Notes: generated by a model from the letters alone, not told the origin. Shown: positions 47,835 to 58,899, counted from the first letter of the stretch. The stretch: DNA of 64,000 nt from Haematobia irritans (GCF_050003625.1 NC_134398.1:95689674-95753673), one strand, 5' to 3'. Translations and numbers: made by a program.

Positions 47835-48226
47835 TCAATTAAACACCTCTTGTGTGAGTGTCCTGCATTTTGTGTAAAGCGCAAGCAACTTTTAGGAGCA
47901 TATACCTTCAGATTACTGGCGGATCTGGAAAACGTTAACTTAAACAGTCTGCTAATGTTTTTGGAAGGAAGGTTCAGCGGTTAAAACTAGAAGTGCCCAT
48001 ATGTAATAGGTACTTTTAGTTAATGTGGTATCACAATGGACTGAATAGTCTAAGTGAACCTGAATGTTAATCGGGCTGCCACTTTAACCTAACCTAACCT
48101 GAAAATTGAGTTTCTGTATGTCGAAAGTACTGTCAACTCTACGATCCGATATGTCATAATTAGTCACTTGCTGTTTTGGTATCGACTAATAATGCTTAAA
48201 ATATTTTTTTTATATTGTAAGTGAAA

Positions 48227-49199
48227 ATGGAGCGCAAATGGTAAGAAAACTTGGAAAATAGTATACAAATTTGTTTTCTTGTATATTACGTCGTTTTGTA
48301 CAACTGGTTTTATTGTTTTCATATTTCAGTTTAAAGAAGTCGACCATGCAGCAGCTGAAGGCTCTTACTTCGTTTATGGAGGCCAATCCAGATTTAGCTC
48401 GGGGTATTCCGGTTTTTGGATCGACCAGAATCTACTCAGAAGAGCAGTGGCAAGATTTAACCCAAGAGCTCAATTCATTGGGTCCACCAACACGCTCTAC
48501 ATTTGATTGGAAAAAGGTTACATTTTTGTGTTTTGTTTGGAAGTTTTGACTAAATTTTTATTTTATAGACTTGGACGGATTTAAAATCCAGAACGAAAAA
48601 AAAAGATTGCTTCCAACAAAAAAAGCTTAGTTCAAACAGGAGGTGGCCTTTATCGATTTTCACAGTTAAGTGAACTTGAAGAGTCTGTTGACAGAACTCT
48701 TCATCTTTCTTCTGCCGCAGCGCCCAGTGGTTCAACATTTGGTATTGAAGAAGATGAGGACAGTTTACTGTCAATGGAGATATTGACGACTAGTCCAGAT
48801 AAAGTAGTTATTACGAGTCCTACATGTGAAAACGCTGCCGAAAAGAAAGATAAAGATTCTCAGGTACGATCTCAAAACAAAGGAAATGAACTATCGCCCT
48901 GCTCAATGCCTTCATCTTCAAAAAAGAAGAAAATGTGTGATGAAAAGGAATCCAGTTTTTCATGTAAGAAAAAGAAAACTACAACTAATGAGCAATTGGA
49001 ACTAATACGGCGACAACTAAAATTGGCCGAACAAAATTCAATGACAACGGTCGAAGCAACTGAGCAGATTAAAAGGTTAGCCGAAGCAGCAGAGAGGATT
49101 GCAGTTGCGGCAGAGACACAAGCCCAAAGTACCCGAAAAATTGAGGGTAGTCTACTCAGAATTGAAGAATCAATTGAAAATTTCTTGTATAACAATTGA
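48227..49199 (+). CDS. Harbinger accessory protein with Myb/SANT-like (zeste-type) DNA-binding domain, two introns
   Basis: Exon 1 48227-48240 (ATGGAGCGCAAATG), intron 48241-48329 (GTAAGA...TTTCAG), exon 2 48330-48516, intron 48517-48568 (GTTACA...TTATAG), exon 3 from 48569 to TGA 49197-49199. The N-terminal domain reads LTSFMEANPDLARGIPVFG, YSEEQWQDLTQELNSLGPP, then TWTDLKSRTKKKI, a trihelical Myb/SANT fold of the regulatory-zeste type. The middle is Ser/Lys-rich and the end (EQLELIRRQLKLAEQNS ... EQIKRLAEAAERI) is a predicted coiled coil. In PIF/Harbinger this protein helps nuclear import and DNA targeting of the transposase. A run of nine A at 48596-48604 puts the two halves of exon 3 out of frame; eight would restore it, so a recent lesion or a base-calling error. 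Confidence 0.75.
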
Positions 49200-50436
49200 A
49201 TACAAACTTTATCAATGTTAAGTACTTACTCCTTCAATTGAATTCCTATATATATTTAAGTTTTTAAAGTTAAAGTGAAGTAGACTGATTTTTTAGTTTT
49301 CGTTATAACTCCGTTACTAATTACATTAAATTACACAATAAAAATATGTATTGGCTGGCCATTAAATTGCTCATATTTCTTTTCACATTATTAAAAAGGG
49401 TTTCAAGTCCACTTTTATTAGATTTCGGGCCTAATGTGAATGGACTAAAACAAATGGTAGTATCAATCACCAACGTCAATTAATTTATACAATTGTACAA
49501 CTTTAGTGTTTGTGATTGATTTTTGTTTTAATTCAAATATTAGTTGAATCAATTAAAATTTTAATAGATAATTGTTTAAAATTCATTTGAGGTATTACTG
49601 TGAGTTTTTCTGTGAGTGTAGCCTTGTTGCAGTTTTTTGTTGAAAATTTGTTACATAATTTCTGTTTTATACTCTTCAGCACTATCAATTATATATTCGA
49701 CCACGTACCCTTTTAAAAATTATGAACAAAATTGAAGGTTTTTGTGAAAAAATATATTTTTATTTACTTTGTGAATACATACATACATTTTTCACTGATT
49801 GTTTACAAAGGCACAACCTTTTTAGAAGCGCGTAGTACACCCAAAGAAATTTGTTAGTAGGGACAGCAGAAAAGTTTGCTAAAGCAGCAGTATTTATGAG
49901 TTTGTAAGTATATTACAGTGCAAAAGTACATCAAAAACTAATTTTTGTTCTTAAATATACTGTGGGCAAAAATTTATAACCTAAAAATGTTATAATTTGT
50001 TGTTAATTAGGTTCTGAAGTAAAAAAATATAACAGCAGACATCGACTGCAGTTTTAGCAGACTTTTTCTTTGAGTGTAGCCTAATATGAGATCAAAAAAA
50101 ATATATTTTTATATCGATGTCTACATACCAAAGTACGCTAAGTGTAAGAAGTGTTAAAAATTTTATTTTTAGAATTTCTCAAAAACAGTATAAGATATAA
50201 ATTTACTTCTTTCGTCTTAAAATCATGTTTATTTTTTTAGTATGTACGAATTCAAAATAGTGATAAAATGACTTGGCTAAAGAAACAACGAACTCCATCA
50301 AAAAATGTTAAGTCGACTTAGCGTACTCTGGAATAAGGACATCGATACGAACACCTCAGGAATTTTAAATATTTACAGATAATAACTAATTTATAAGAGA
50401 GATAACAAAACAATCTAGGATGTCATATCGCAGAAT
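49200..50436. other. Intergenic part of the Harbinger element, AT-rich, with a small TIR repeat
   Basis: No ORF. It contains ATTGATT-type repeat sequence at about 49450-49600 and a roughly 230-bp repeat with inverted ends CACCCAAAGAAA ... TTTCTTTGAGTG at 49848-50078, a probable MITE. Confidence 0.5.
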
Positions 50437-51662
50437 TTACAGATTATTTGCTATATTTCTACGTATGGAAGAAGCTCTTTCGTCGCTTGCTTCGTGACTT
50501 TCACTATCATTTCCCTCGCTTTCAATTTCTAAATCGTCCGGCTCTGGACATTTGTAATAAAGGCAAATGTTATGTAGCGCGCAACATGAATTAATGATTT
50601 TTGTTGTTTTTGCTGTACCGTAGTGTAGTCCACGAGATCCAATGATGCATCTAAATCGATTTTTAAGTACTCCAAAACAACGCTCAACTACATTCCGAGC
50701 ACTTGCGTGTTTTTTATTGTATCGTTTTTCAACAGTATTCGATGGGTTTCGAAAAGGTGTCATTAGAAATGGTTTTAACGGGTATGCAGAATCACCTGCA
50801 GCAGTAATCAAAATATTTATAAGCTCATTATTAAACTAAAGCAAATTACCTAGAATCCACGAATTTCTGTTTCCACTATCATAGCTTTCCTGCAGTTTTG
50901 CGTCAACGGAGCTATGATCCCATATGAAGGCGTCATGGTTGGCACCAGGGTGTCTGCCATCAACATACAAAATGTTTGTTTTATGATCACAAATCTGAAG
51001 TCAAGAAATAACTTACATTCTGATACTTGAAACAATTGAATTATTCTTGCCACCATTGCATTGATACTGTAATATCCTTTTCTATTATAGTATAGGTGTT
51101 TCAGTTTGTCACCTGGCGATTTTATACGGACATGTGTTCCGTCGACACTTCCAACTACACCCGAAAAACCGGATGATTCAAAGAAACCTTTTTTAATTGC
51201 TACTTCCTCCTCTGGCAATGGCATTTTTATCCAACTACGGCAAATTTTTTTCTCAAAAATGTCCAAGCACTCAGTGATGACTCGGGAAACAGTTGCATTA
51301 CTCGTGGATGAAATAATCTCATTTCCCACGGTTTGTTGGTAACTGCCTGTAGCGAGGAATCTCAAAAATGTGGCTAATCTTACATCGCCTCGGACGTGAG
51401 TACTTCTATAAGAGGGAGCGCTATATTTTTCAAATTCCTCATGTAGCATCCGAAAGACATCTTTCGTTACCGAAAATTCGCGACAAATCTGTATCAGAAT
51501 ATGCATAATTATTTTGCATTTATTAACAACGTACAAAAAACTTACAATTGTTTGGGCATTTCTAAAACATTATGCATATCACGGAGTTGTTACGTGGCAC
51601 GCTAGCTGTAGTATCCTCATTTTCACTATCCGTAAAATATACGGTCACAGATAAATCCATAT
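50437..51662 (-). pseudogene. Harbinger transposase (HARBI1-type, DDE_4) with small introns
   Basis: Minus strand. Main exon to 51051: CREFSVTKDVFRMLHEEFEK, FLRFLATGSYQQTVG, FSGVVGSVDGTHVRIKSP (first Asp), YYSINAMV. Intron 51050-50995 has a GC donor (GCAAGA) and CAG acceptor; splicing gives NAMV-ICDHKTNILYVDG exactly as in the family. The next exon holds GANHDAFIWDHS (second Asp) and NSWIL. Intron 50849-50796 is GT-AG. The last exon: GDSAYPLKPFLMTPF, SARNVVERCFGVLKNRFRCI (Glu), stop at 50437. A probable first exon lies at about 51662-51549 (MDLSVTVYFTDSENED ... RDMHNVLEMPK) but needs a frameshift, so the gene is likely, not certainly, broken. Transposases of this type cut at TIRs and favour 3-bp targets. 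Confidence 0.75.
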
Positions 51663-51889
51663 TTTTATAAAAACGTTGAAAACACTATTGTTGATTATTA
51701 TTGTTTATATTTGTTTTCCACAATTTACATGTCAAACAATAATGAACATGGTTGCATTACTCCAACATAATTTAGTAGTAGAATTACTGTTCAGCGTAAT
51801 ACATACGTGACAGACGTAATGTGCAGTCGAACGGACTCACTCGAGATAGAGAAACCAAATCTGACTCGAAATCGAGTGACTGCAATTCG

Positions 51890-51911
51890 GTCGACTAGCT
51901 ATCTAGTCGAC
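51890..51911. repeat. Perfect 9-bp palindrome GTCGACTAG-ctat-CTAGTCGAC
   Basis: Two 9-base arms around a 4-base loop near the right end of the Harbinger element. A weaker inverted pair (CACTCGAG / ATCGAGTG) lies just upstream. Confidence 0.7.
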
Positions 51912-51936
51912 ATTGTGAAACTGGCTATAATTTAAT

Positions 51937-52061
51937 TTTTGTATTTTATGTAGATACAAAATCCCAGAAGATGGTTAGTGGCACTAACCGAAATATTGGA
52001 AATAAATATTAAAACAAATCAATAACCGATTGTTTCTATGACCTCAAGCCGAACAAAATTA
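51937..52061 (+). mobile_element. Penelope-like 3' end of a second family, with hammerhead-like motif
   Basis: CAGAAGA (51965), perfect stem GGTTAG / CTAACC (51973-51978 / 51984-51989) and GAAA (51990-51993) lead into ATATTGGAAA, and the end GACCTCAAGCCGAACAAA resembles the end of the Penelope copies at 40350. No coding sequence is left. Confidence 0.5.
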
Positions 52062-52465
52062 ATAATCAGAATATATTTAATATATTAATAAAACATGTAT
52101 TTTATTGAAGAAAAAATGCCTATATAAATAAATAAAACTGTATTTAAAAACGAAGGTAAGCAGTTCTAATTTTGAAGTAAAAGGTTTACCACAAATATGT
52201 AAGATTTGTGCAAATGAATGAAAAAAGTTCATATCATTCCATATATGAATTCAATTCAGTTAAATTTTTTCATTCTGTAGTATAGTGGTACATAAATACA
52301 AGAAAATGTTAACTAATATATGGAATGCATTCTACCTAATTTCTACGAAAATCATAACGTTCAAACAAATATAAATGTCTTTGGCGCTATACGAAGTTCA
52401 ACTTTCTTCACAATGAGTTCATTTTAACTTAAAGAAGTGGTCACTTTTTTCTTGGTGTTGTTTCA
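52062..52465. repeat. Dispersed ~400-bp repeat, copy 1
   Basis: Matches 56670-57048 closely, including ACGAAGGTAAGCAGTTCTAA, TGTCTTTGGCGCTATACGAA and AAAGAAGTGGTCACTTTTTT. The end has the TCACTTTTTTCTTGGTG form of a CACWGAAAAA-type terminus. Confidence 0.8.
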
Positions 52466-52573
52466 GTAAAAAAATCCTAAACTGAAAGCAGTTAGGAATA
52501 GTTCATTAACTAGAATAGGGCATGGAATTTTACTAATACTGTTTTCTTCGCTGGGTATAAGAATTTACTACTG

Positions 52574-52796
52574 AAAGGTGGGTATTAAGTTCGAGTTTTT
52601 TCACTAAAGTGAAAACTATATCAGTAAAAAATGCATAAAATTATACATATTTGTTGCAGATTTCATTATAACTTGATGGGGAATAGCCCAAAGCAAGTTT
52701 TCACAAAGTGTGTATTCCTTAAAAAGTGTTATTAAAGAAAAGTAATCGTGAAAAAATGACGATTTTAGCGGCTAAACTCGAACTTAATACTCACCT
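52574..52796. mobile_element. MITE, same family as 20996-21237
   Basis: AAAGGTGGGTATTAAGTTCG and CGAACTTAATACTCACCT ends are inverted, with the interior matching (GCATAAAATTATACATATTT, TTGATGGGGAATAGCCC). A third diverged copy lies at about 55460-55600. Confidence 0.8.
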
Positions 52797-53529
52797 GAAA
52801 AAGAAAATTTTATTCACTGATAACAATTCGTCTTCAATTATCAGGTAATATTCAGTGACGCTAACCTTTTGTGAAAAAATTGGTTTATGATTTTTTATAT
52901 TTGTAGGTATTGAAATTGTACACAGAAAAAAAATTCCGTAGTTAAACTAACGCTAAATTTAACTTATTTTTATTGGAAAAAACTTATTTGCTAGTAGTTA
53001 AATTTTATTATTTTTTTTCGAAATTTTCTACAGCTTAATGAAATCTTACTTTTTAAGTATGTCTCAAAAATTTTATGAACTAAACGCGAGTATAAAGTTG
53101 AATGGCCGTATACATAAGTTCAATATGAACTAAAGCAAACGAAGATTTTCGTACGATTCCCAAAAATAGTAAGAATGAACTACTGTATGGTTAAAATGGT
53201 GATGAATTGGCGCCAATGATTTTCCTCTTTACTTTTAGTTAATTTTTTCTTCTGAGAGGATGTAATTTCGTGAACTGCAGTTAAAAAGTACAACAGCGCG
53301 CAAAGAAAAAAAAACGTTTGGAAAACGTGTACCGAAAACGTTTTTCTTTTGTTAAGAGTTTTTTGAATTGCTTCGAAAAGTATACAATTTTTTCACCAAA
53401 AAAATTAGTTTGTTACAAAATTTTTATGTTTTCAATAAAAAAAGTTATTTTTGAACCAACAACAGTCCATTTCGTTTATATCAAACACTCTTCTTTTCCG
53501 ACTTTGGGTCTTTAATAACACACATTTTA

Positions 53530-53697
53530 CAGTTCATAGTAAAAATTTAATATGGTAAAATGCAATGTTGAACATTTTTTCGGAATCTTCCGACGATATC
53601 TGGAATATATGTAAAAAAAACTTTGGTCGAAGCAGGGATCGAACCCACGACCCTTGGCATGCAAGTTCGACGTAGCAACCACTGCTCCACGGTGCCC
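53530..53697 (-). repeat. tRNA-derived SINE, copy 1
   Basis: On the minus strand: GTGGAGCAGTGGTTGCTACG (A box), CTTGCATGCCAAGGG and GTGGGTTCGATCCCTGCTTC (B box) at tRNA-like spacing, then a body CTTTGGTC...GGAAGATTCC...AATGTTCAACATT. It directly abuts the AAACATAT element. Confidence 0.65.
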
Positions 53698-54510
53698 ACA
53701 CGGATGAAAAAGACTGTTTTTCATATGTTTGGCTATAAACATTATATGTTTGGAACACAAATTTTTAAACACAATATTTTTGAGTGCAAGCATATAATGC
53801 TATAGCGCTATTTAACAGGGAGCGATATTGAATTAAGTTTGTGGTTGTTGCTTGATATTACAAAATTAACATTTTATTTTCCCTTGGGCAATTGATCAGC
53901 TACTTCTTTGATCCTTACAAACTGTGTGGTCCGCTGTTCGAATCCCCGTCCGGCAAAAGGTAAAATTAAAATAAAAAAACATAAAATTGAATAATATCTT
54001 CTACAATGTTTGTGTTACAGAAAAAGGTGCTAAGAACTAAAAAATCTCGTGGAAGTGAGAAAGATGGCAGAAACAAAATTTTGGGCATTCAGGTCGAAAA
54101 CCTATGTTGTTAGCACCTATATTACCTGTTTATTTTCATAATTCATTATGATTGTAAATATATAAATAAATAAATAAAATTTTGAGCACAATATTGTTTG
54201 GGAGAATTTTTTTAAGCATATAATATTTTTGGGTGCAAAATGCTTCCAAACATATTATATGTTCACATAATAACATATTGTTTTTTGGAAGACAACATTA
54301 TTGAATTTAGATGCAAAAATACAAAATGTTTGGAACTTAGACTACCCAAACATATTATATTGTTTAGACCAATATGCTTTCAAACATATTATATATTGGA
54401 AGAGATCAAACATATAAATGTTTGGGCAATACCCAAAAATGTATATGCTTGAAGCAAAATATGTTTGGGAGTATATGTTACAGAAGCGATTTTTTGTGAG
54501 GGTGCAACTA
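53698..54510. mobile_element. AAACATAT-repeat element, complete copy of the family seen at 13843
   Basis: Termini CACGGATGAAAAAGAC and GCGATTTTTTGTGAGGGTG are those of the 13843-15483 insertion, inverted. Interior 53879-53957 holds a tRNA-like stretch (GTGGTCCGCTGTTCGAATCC). It is flanked on both sides by SINE copies in the same orientation. Confidence 0.7.
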
Positions 54511-54662
54511 AAATTTAATATAGTAGAATGTAATGTTGAACATTTTTTCGGAATCTTCCAACCATATCTGGAATATATGTAAAAAAAAACTTTGGTCGAA
54601 GCAGGGATCGAACCAACGACCCCTGGCATACAGTCCGACGTAGCAACCACTGCTCCACGGTT
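54511..54662 (-). repeat. tRNA-derived SINE, copy 2
   Basis: Same body and A/B boxes as copy 1 (GGTTCGATCCCTGCTTCGAC on the minus strand, CGTCGGACTGTATGCC in the anticodon region). Confidence 0.65.
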
Positions 54663-54749
54663 TTGCTGTTAAATAAACTTTGTTTAATCGGCTCGTGGGC
54701 GCCGCAAGCTATGCTATATAAATATAACTTATAAATATAACTTATCTAT

Positions 54750-55320
54750 TGGTGAGAATAACAGTGGATAGTGTGTTGGTTTACAAATTGCATGGTCCGC
54801 GGTTCGATTCTCCGTCCAGGCGAAAGGTAAAAAAAAATTAAATTTATAAAATCGTATAATATCTTCTACATTGTTTGTATTACAGAAAAAGGTGCTACAC
54901 CCTCAAAAAAATCGCTTCTCTAACATATGTTCCAAACATATTTTGCAGGAATCACATATATTATTGGATACTGCCGAAACATTAATATGTTTGTTTTATG
55001 TGAACATATTATATGTTTGGAAGCATTTTGAGCCCAAAAATATTATATGCTTGGAAAAATTTGCCCCAAAGAAGATTGTGCTCATTCCCTCACATAATTT
55101 TCACTTCCACGAAATTTTTTAGTTCTTGGCACCTTTTTGTGTAATACAAATAATGTTGAAGAAATTATTCAATTTTTTAAATTTTTTAAGCCGACACACT
55201 ATCCACTGGGCTACGTAGCTGTTACAGTCACCTGTAGACAATTATCGTTATAAGTTACATTTATATAGCATAGTTTGCAGCGCCCACGAGCCCATGCAAA
55301 CATAACATTATTTAACAGAA
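54750..55320. repeat. Partial AAACATAT element with tRNA-like module
   Basis: 54754-54825 carries a tRNA-like B box (GCGGTTCGATTCTCC) followed by the body GAAAGGTAAA...TACAGAAAAAGGTGCTA seen in the complete copies. 54890-55110 has AAACATATT palindromes. Confidence 0.55.
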
Positions 55321-55334
55321 ACATACGTTTGTTG

Positions 55335-55440
55335 GCCACGTGGAGCAGTGGTTAGCATGTCTGCCTTGCATGCAAAGGGTCGTGGGTTCAATCCCTGCTC
55401 CGACCGAACACCATTTTTTTTAATTTACACATTTGTACAT
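55335..55440 (+). repeat. tRNA-derived SINE, copy 3 (inverse of copies 1 and 2)
   Basis: ACGTGGAGCAGTGGTTAGCA (A box), CTTGCATGCAAAGGG and GTGGGTTCAATCCCTGCTCC (B box), then CGACCGAACACC and a T-rich tail. The best-preserved head of the three. Confidence 0.65.
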
Positions 55441-55849
55441 AATTTCATTTTTACCTTTAAGGCCGGTATTAAGTTGGCATTATCACTCTAAAATGGAAAT
55501 GTTTTGCCTTTTACTTTTCTTTAATAATTCATTTTAAAGAAAATAATCTTTTTCAATTGTTTTAGCTGCAAAACTCGAACTTAATGTCCGCTTTTCTACT
55601 TGAAGGTGTCCGTCAACTCCTCTTGGTCTATTCTCTTGGTTCCGAATGTCTATTCTCTTTACTCCGAATACTCATTCTAATATTCAAATTAAATAATATT
55701 TAGACTTAAGCATATTAAATTTTTGGCCTTATCATAAAACAGTTTTCCGAAACAACATACAAGCGGTTTCACAGAAAATGCTCCCTTTTGATTCGCTCGC
55801 TGTGTTATGTTGATATCTTTCGTCAACCCTCCCGGTTTCCATCTCTATA

Positions 55850-55880
55850 CTCTCTCTCTCTCTCTCTCTCTGTCGCTCTC
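55850..55880. repeat. (CT)n microsatellite
   Basis: CTCTCTCTCTCTCTCTCTCT run next to a further partial AAACATAT copy (about 55890-56145). Confidence 0.9.
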
Positions 55881-56669
55881 TGAATAAAATATCACAACAT
55901 ATATATGTCTACTCGAAATTTGTAAATTTATATATGTTTGCATTCACACATATTATTTTTATGAAACATTCATGCCCCAAACATAATATATTCTAACATA
56001 TTAACATATGTGTCCCAAATATTTAGTGTTAGTTTAGGAACATTAAATGCTTGCACTTAAATATATTGTGTTTAAAAATTGTGCCCGAAACACATTTTGT
56101 TTATATCGGAACATATGAAAAACATATTTTTCTAACAGTGTAATAACTAAAAAACTTCGTGGAAGTGAGAAAGATGTGAGGGAAAATGCAATAAGCTAGA
56201 AAAATTTTTTTGAGGTAGTCTTTATGAAATTGTTTTTACATCCTGGAAAAGAATAAACGTTTATGATAAAAAGTATATACTTTTCTTCCAAATACACTTC
56301 GTTTCAACGAAAGGAAAATGAGAAACGAACTTTGTTTGTCTAAAATTTCGTTTGGGAGGAAAGAATTATTTTTTTGCGTGAGGAATTAAATTTTCCTGGT
56401 TTTAACAGCGCTTTGTGGAAATCTCAAAATGTGGAGTAAAATTTAGTTCAATTTTCGTGCGAGGTAGTTCATTCTTCCTATAAAACAGTTCACATTTTTC
56501 GGTGTAAAAGGAGGACAAACCCGTTAGGCAGCAACTTATTAAAAGTGAAAGGTACAAGAAGAAGAAAAATGCGGTTTACAGTTGATAACATTACATGGAA
56601 ATTGATAATAGTGGAATAATAAACTAATATTTCAAGGCCAGTCGATGCTGTTGATTTTAAATAAGTATA

Positions 56670-57048
56670 TTAATATATTAATAAAACATGTATTTTATAG
56701 AAGAAAAAATTGCTTATATAAATAAATTGTATTTAAAAACGAAGGTAAGCAGTTCTAATTTTGAAGTAAAAAGTTTACCAGAAATATGTAAGATTTGTCC
56801 AAATGAATGAAAAAAGTTCAATAAAATTATTCCATACATGAATTCAATTCAGTAGTAGTAGTAGTAGTATAGTGGTACATAAATATAGGAAAATGTTAAC
56901 TAATATATGGAATGCATTCTAACTAATTTCTACAAAAATCATATCGTTCAAACAAATAAAAATGTCTTTGGCGCTATACGAAGTTCAACTTTTTTCCAAT
57001 GAGTTCATTTTAACTTAAAGAAGTGGTCACTTTTTTCTGGATGAAGGC
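56670..57048. repeat. Dispersed ~400-bp repeat, copy 2
   Basis: Near match of 52062-52465. It differs by a short (AGT)n run at 56852-56869 and small indels. Confidence 0.8.
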
Positions 57049-57397
57049 TTATGGCGATCAGTTTATGCAATGAACTTTACGATATTCCTATAGAGCACAT
57101 TTTGTAAGTTTAATCTATCCTCCTATAGGTCCTTACAACTATTTCAGGTAAAAAAATACAAAAAATCATGCCCTTAAAGAAGAAAATATTACAGGATGCT
57201 AGGTAGTTGCAAATGTTTTGACCAGGTCGAAACATACGTGTCTTTACCTTTCGGGAAATATCAATATTGTATAGCAGTCCATTTATTTACCCAATAATAC
57301 TTTGGAAATACCACTCCATAAAGATTATTTTTTAAGTGGAAGCTAAACACGAACATTATTAGTATGGGAGATATACCTAGATTAAGATCGTGGCAGG

Positions 57398-58862
57398 CAT
57401 TAGCGTAGCTAGACAATTTTCCTAGGGGGGGCTATAGCCCCCCTAGCTAAAACTTTATAGACTGAACTTATAGGTTCAACTAATGATTTATTTCATAAAA
57501 TTGAATAAAAAATAGACATAAAAAAACTCGACAATCAATTTATAATAAAGCAACTAAAAGTCCCTACGGGAAATTGGTGCAAATTTCCACTGACGGACCT
57601 ATCACAGAACTGGTACCTGTGCTCCAGTTAGTTGCAATTTTCACATTTAGTGAAATAAAATTATCAGAATAACCTTTTGTTCGACATATTTCAAGAGTTT
57701 ATTTTTCCATTTAGGGTTCGATTAGGAGCCCTAATTGAAAGAGATTTCTAAGAGTTTGTCCGAGACTGGTTCCTGAGGACCTGTTTATGGGTTGCTACTA
57801 AATTGTCCCAGGACGTGTACTTTGGGATGAGTCCATGACGTGTCCTAAAATTTAAGTTTACTCCGTCAATGACAAACCCATGTTAAACTGGACGGTTCCT
57901 TCCATACGTTTTGACCAGAACTGGCACTGCTCCATACACACCAGGGACTAGTCCTGTACCAGTTCTGTGGTTGATCCATTTCCCGTAGGGTAGTTCCACA
58001 CTTTTCCCAGGAAAAAATTTGGAGTTGTTCTAAAGGCACAACTTTAAAAGCACTTCCAAAAATGTCCTCACAAAGAAGTTAACTATTTTAACTACACAGG
58101 GAGTTTTTTTTACTTTATTTTTTTTTTTATATTTTAAAGCGCAATTTTTTGTTTTCTTTTTTCAAATAGTTTAAAAAAAAAGAGTAAGAATAAATAAAAT
58201 GGTACAAATTATTCAAATTTTGCCACAAAAATGCTAAATCCATTATAGAAAAATCGACAATATTTGAAAATATTCGAGGGAAAACGTTTCAAACAAGCGT
58301 TAGAATGCATTAAACATCATAAAAGAGTATAAAAATTATTTACTTGGGAAAATATTACACAATTTTTAATTCACATTCAAAACACTGAATTCGGTTCACA
58401 CCTTAAGAAGTGATGCAAATTCATTGCAACGGCTGTTGAAACGGTGGACATTCGTTCTATGACAAGTTCATATTATATTCATCGCTTCTCCGCCAATTTT
58501 GTACCACTTCCAGACCCAAAAAGAACATTTTCACTTCTTTTTTGGCGACGCTTTTTTGCAGCATTATTAAGATATTAATTTATGAAAGAATAGTTTTAAC
58601 ATCAATTACTATTTTGTATTCAACTAAATCATAAGTTCAACCACAGCTTTATTTCATAAATATCAGACTTCTACCACAACCCAAATAATTCGATTGTGCA
58701 TTAAAGTCTTTAGTGGAACTTTGTGCGTTGTACGAGTATATACTTGTTTAGTTTTTATAAAAATGTAAAATCGTCAATAGGTTTTCAAATTCTGGGGGGG
58801 GGGGGCTAAAATTTTTCTGGGGGGGTCTAAGCCCCCTCCCCAGAGGCCTTCCTACGCTTATG
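57398..58862. mobile_element. hAT-type non-autonomous element, 1465 bp, 8-bp target duplication
   Basis: Ends CATTAGCGTAG ... CTACGCTTATG are inverted with one mismatch and flanked by GTGGCAGG on both sides (57390-57397, 58863-58870). G- and C-runs lie just inside both ends, as in the hAT element at 23589. No ORF. Confidence 0.8.
57562..57990. mobile_element. TIR element (MITE) with CCCTACGGGAAAT ends, nested
   Basis: 429 bp between CCCTACGGGAAATTGG and CATTTCCCGTAGGG. Inner inverted matches include CAGAACTGGTAC / GTACCAGTTCTG. Nested in the hAT-type element. Confidence 0.75.
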
Positions 58863-58899
58863 GTGGCAGGGTTAGTTGCAAATGTTTTGAACAGCACTG

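Larger units (their letters stand above)
43203..48105 (+). mobile_element. LOA-clade non-LTR retrotransposon, near full length, inactivated
   Basis: A 4.9-kb element with 5' leader, ORF1, ORF2 (endonuclease, RT, RNase H) and a 3' region ending AACCTAACCTAACCT. RNase H plus the RT motif FLDIEGAFNNV and a DUF4780-like ORF1 point to the LOA group. It inserted in a CACTG-type element. The left boundary is set where that element stops matching. A target duplication is not clear. Confidence 0.85.
48106..51935. mobile_element. PIF/Harbinger element with two oppositely oriented genes
   Basis: The divergent gene pair (Myb/SANT-like protein on +, DDE_4 transposase on -) in 3.8 kb is the canonical PIF/Harbinger layout. 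Exact terminal repeats and the 3-bp target duplication could not be fixed. The limits given are the neighbouring LINE 3' end and the Penelope 3' fragment. Confidence 0.7.
52921..56514. mobile_element. CACAGAAAAAA-type TIR element, 3.6 kb, composite
   Basis: Ends CACAGAAAAAAAATTCCG ... CACATTTTTCGGTG are inverted and flanked by TA (52919-52920, 56515-56516). The empty site is at 42177-42180. Subterminal parts carry AACTAAA/TTTAGTTC motifs. The interior is filled with SINE and AAACATAT repeats; no transposase. Confidence 0.75.
52828..56670. repeat. Dispersed repeat X, copy split by a 3.6-kb insertion
   Basis: Left part 52828-52920 and right part 56515-56670 join to give the uninterrupted sequence at 42100-42360. 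This defines the insertion limits to within a base or two. Confidence 0.85.
57190..58899. mobile_element. Relic of the CAGTGCTGTTC Tc1-like family, interrupted by a hAT-type element
   Basis: The right end TTTTGAACAGCACTG at 58885-58899, followed by TA, is the inverse of the left end at 30775. It is joined to 57200-57397 across the hAT-type insertion. No coding region is left. Confidence 0.5.

Noticed and set aside
55335..55405. A functional tRNA gene
   Set aside because: A and B boxes are present but the arms do not form a standard cloverleaf, and several diverged copies with a common body show it is a SINE head.
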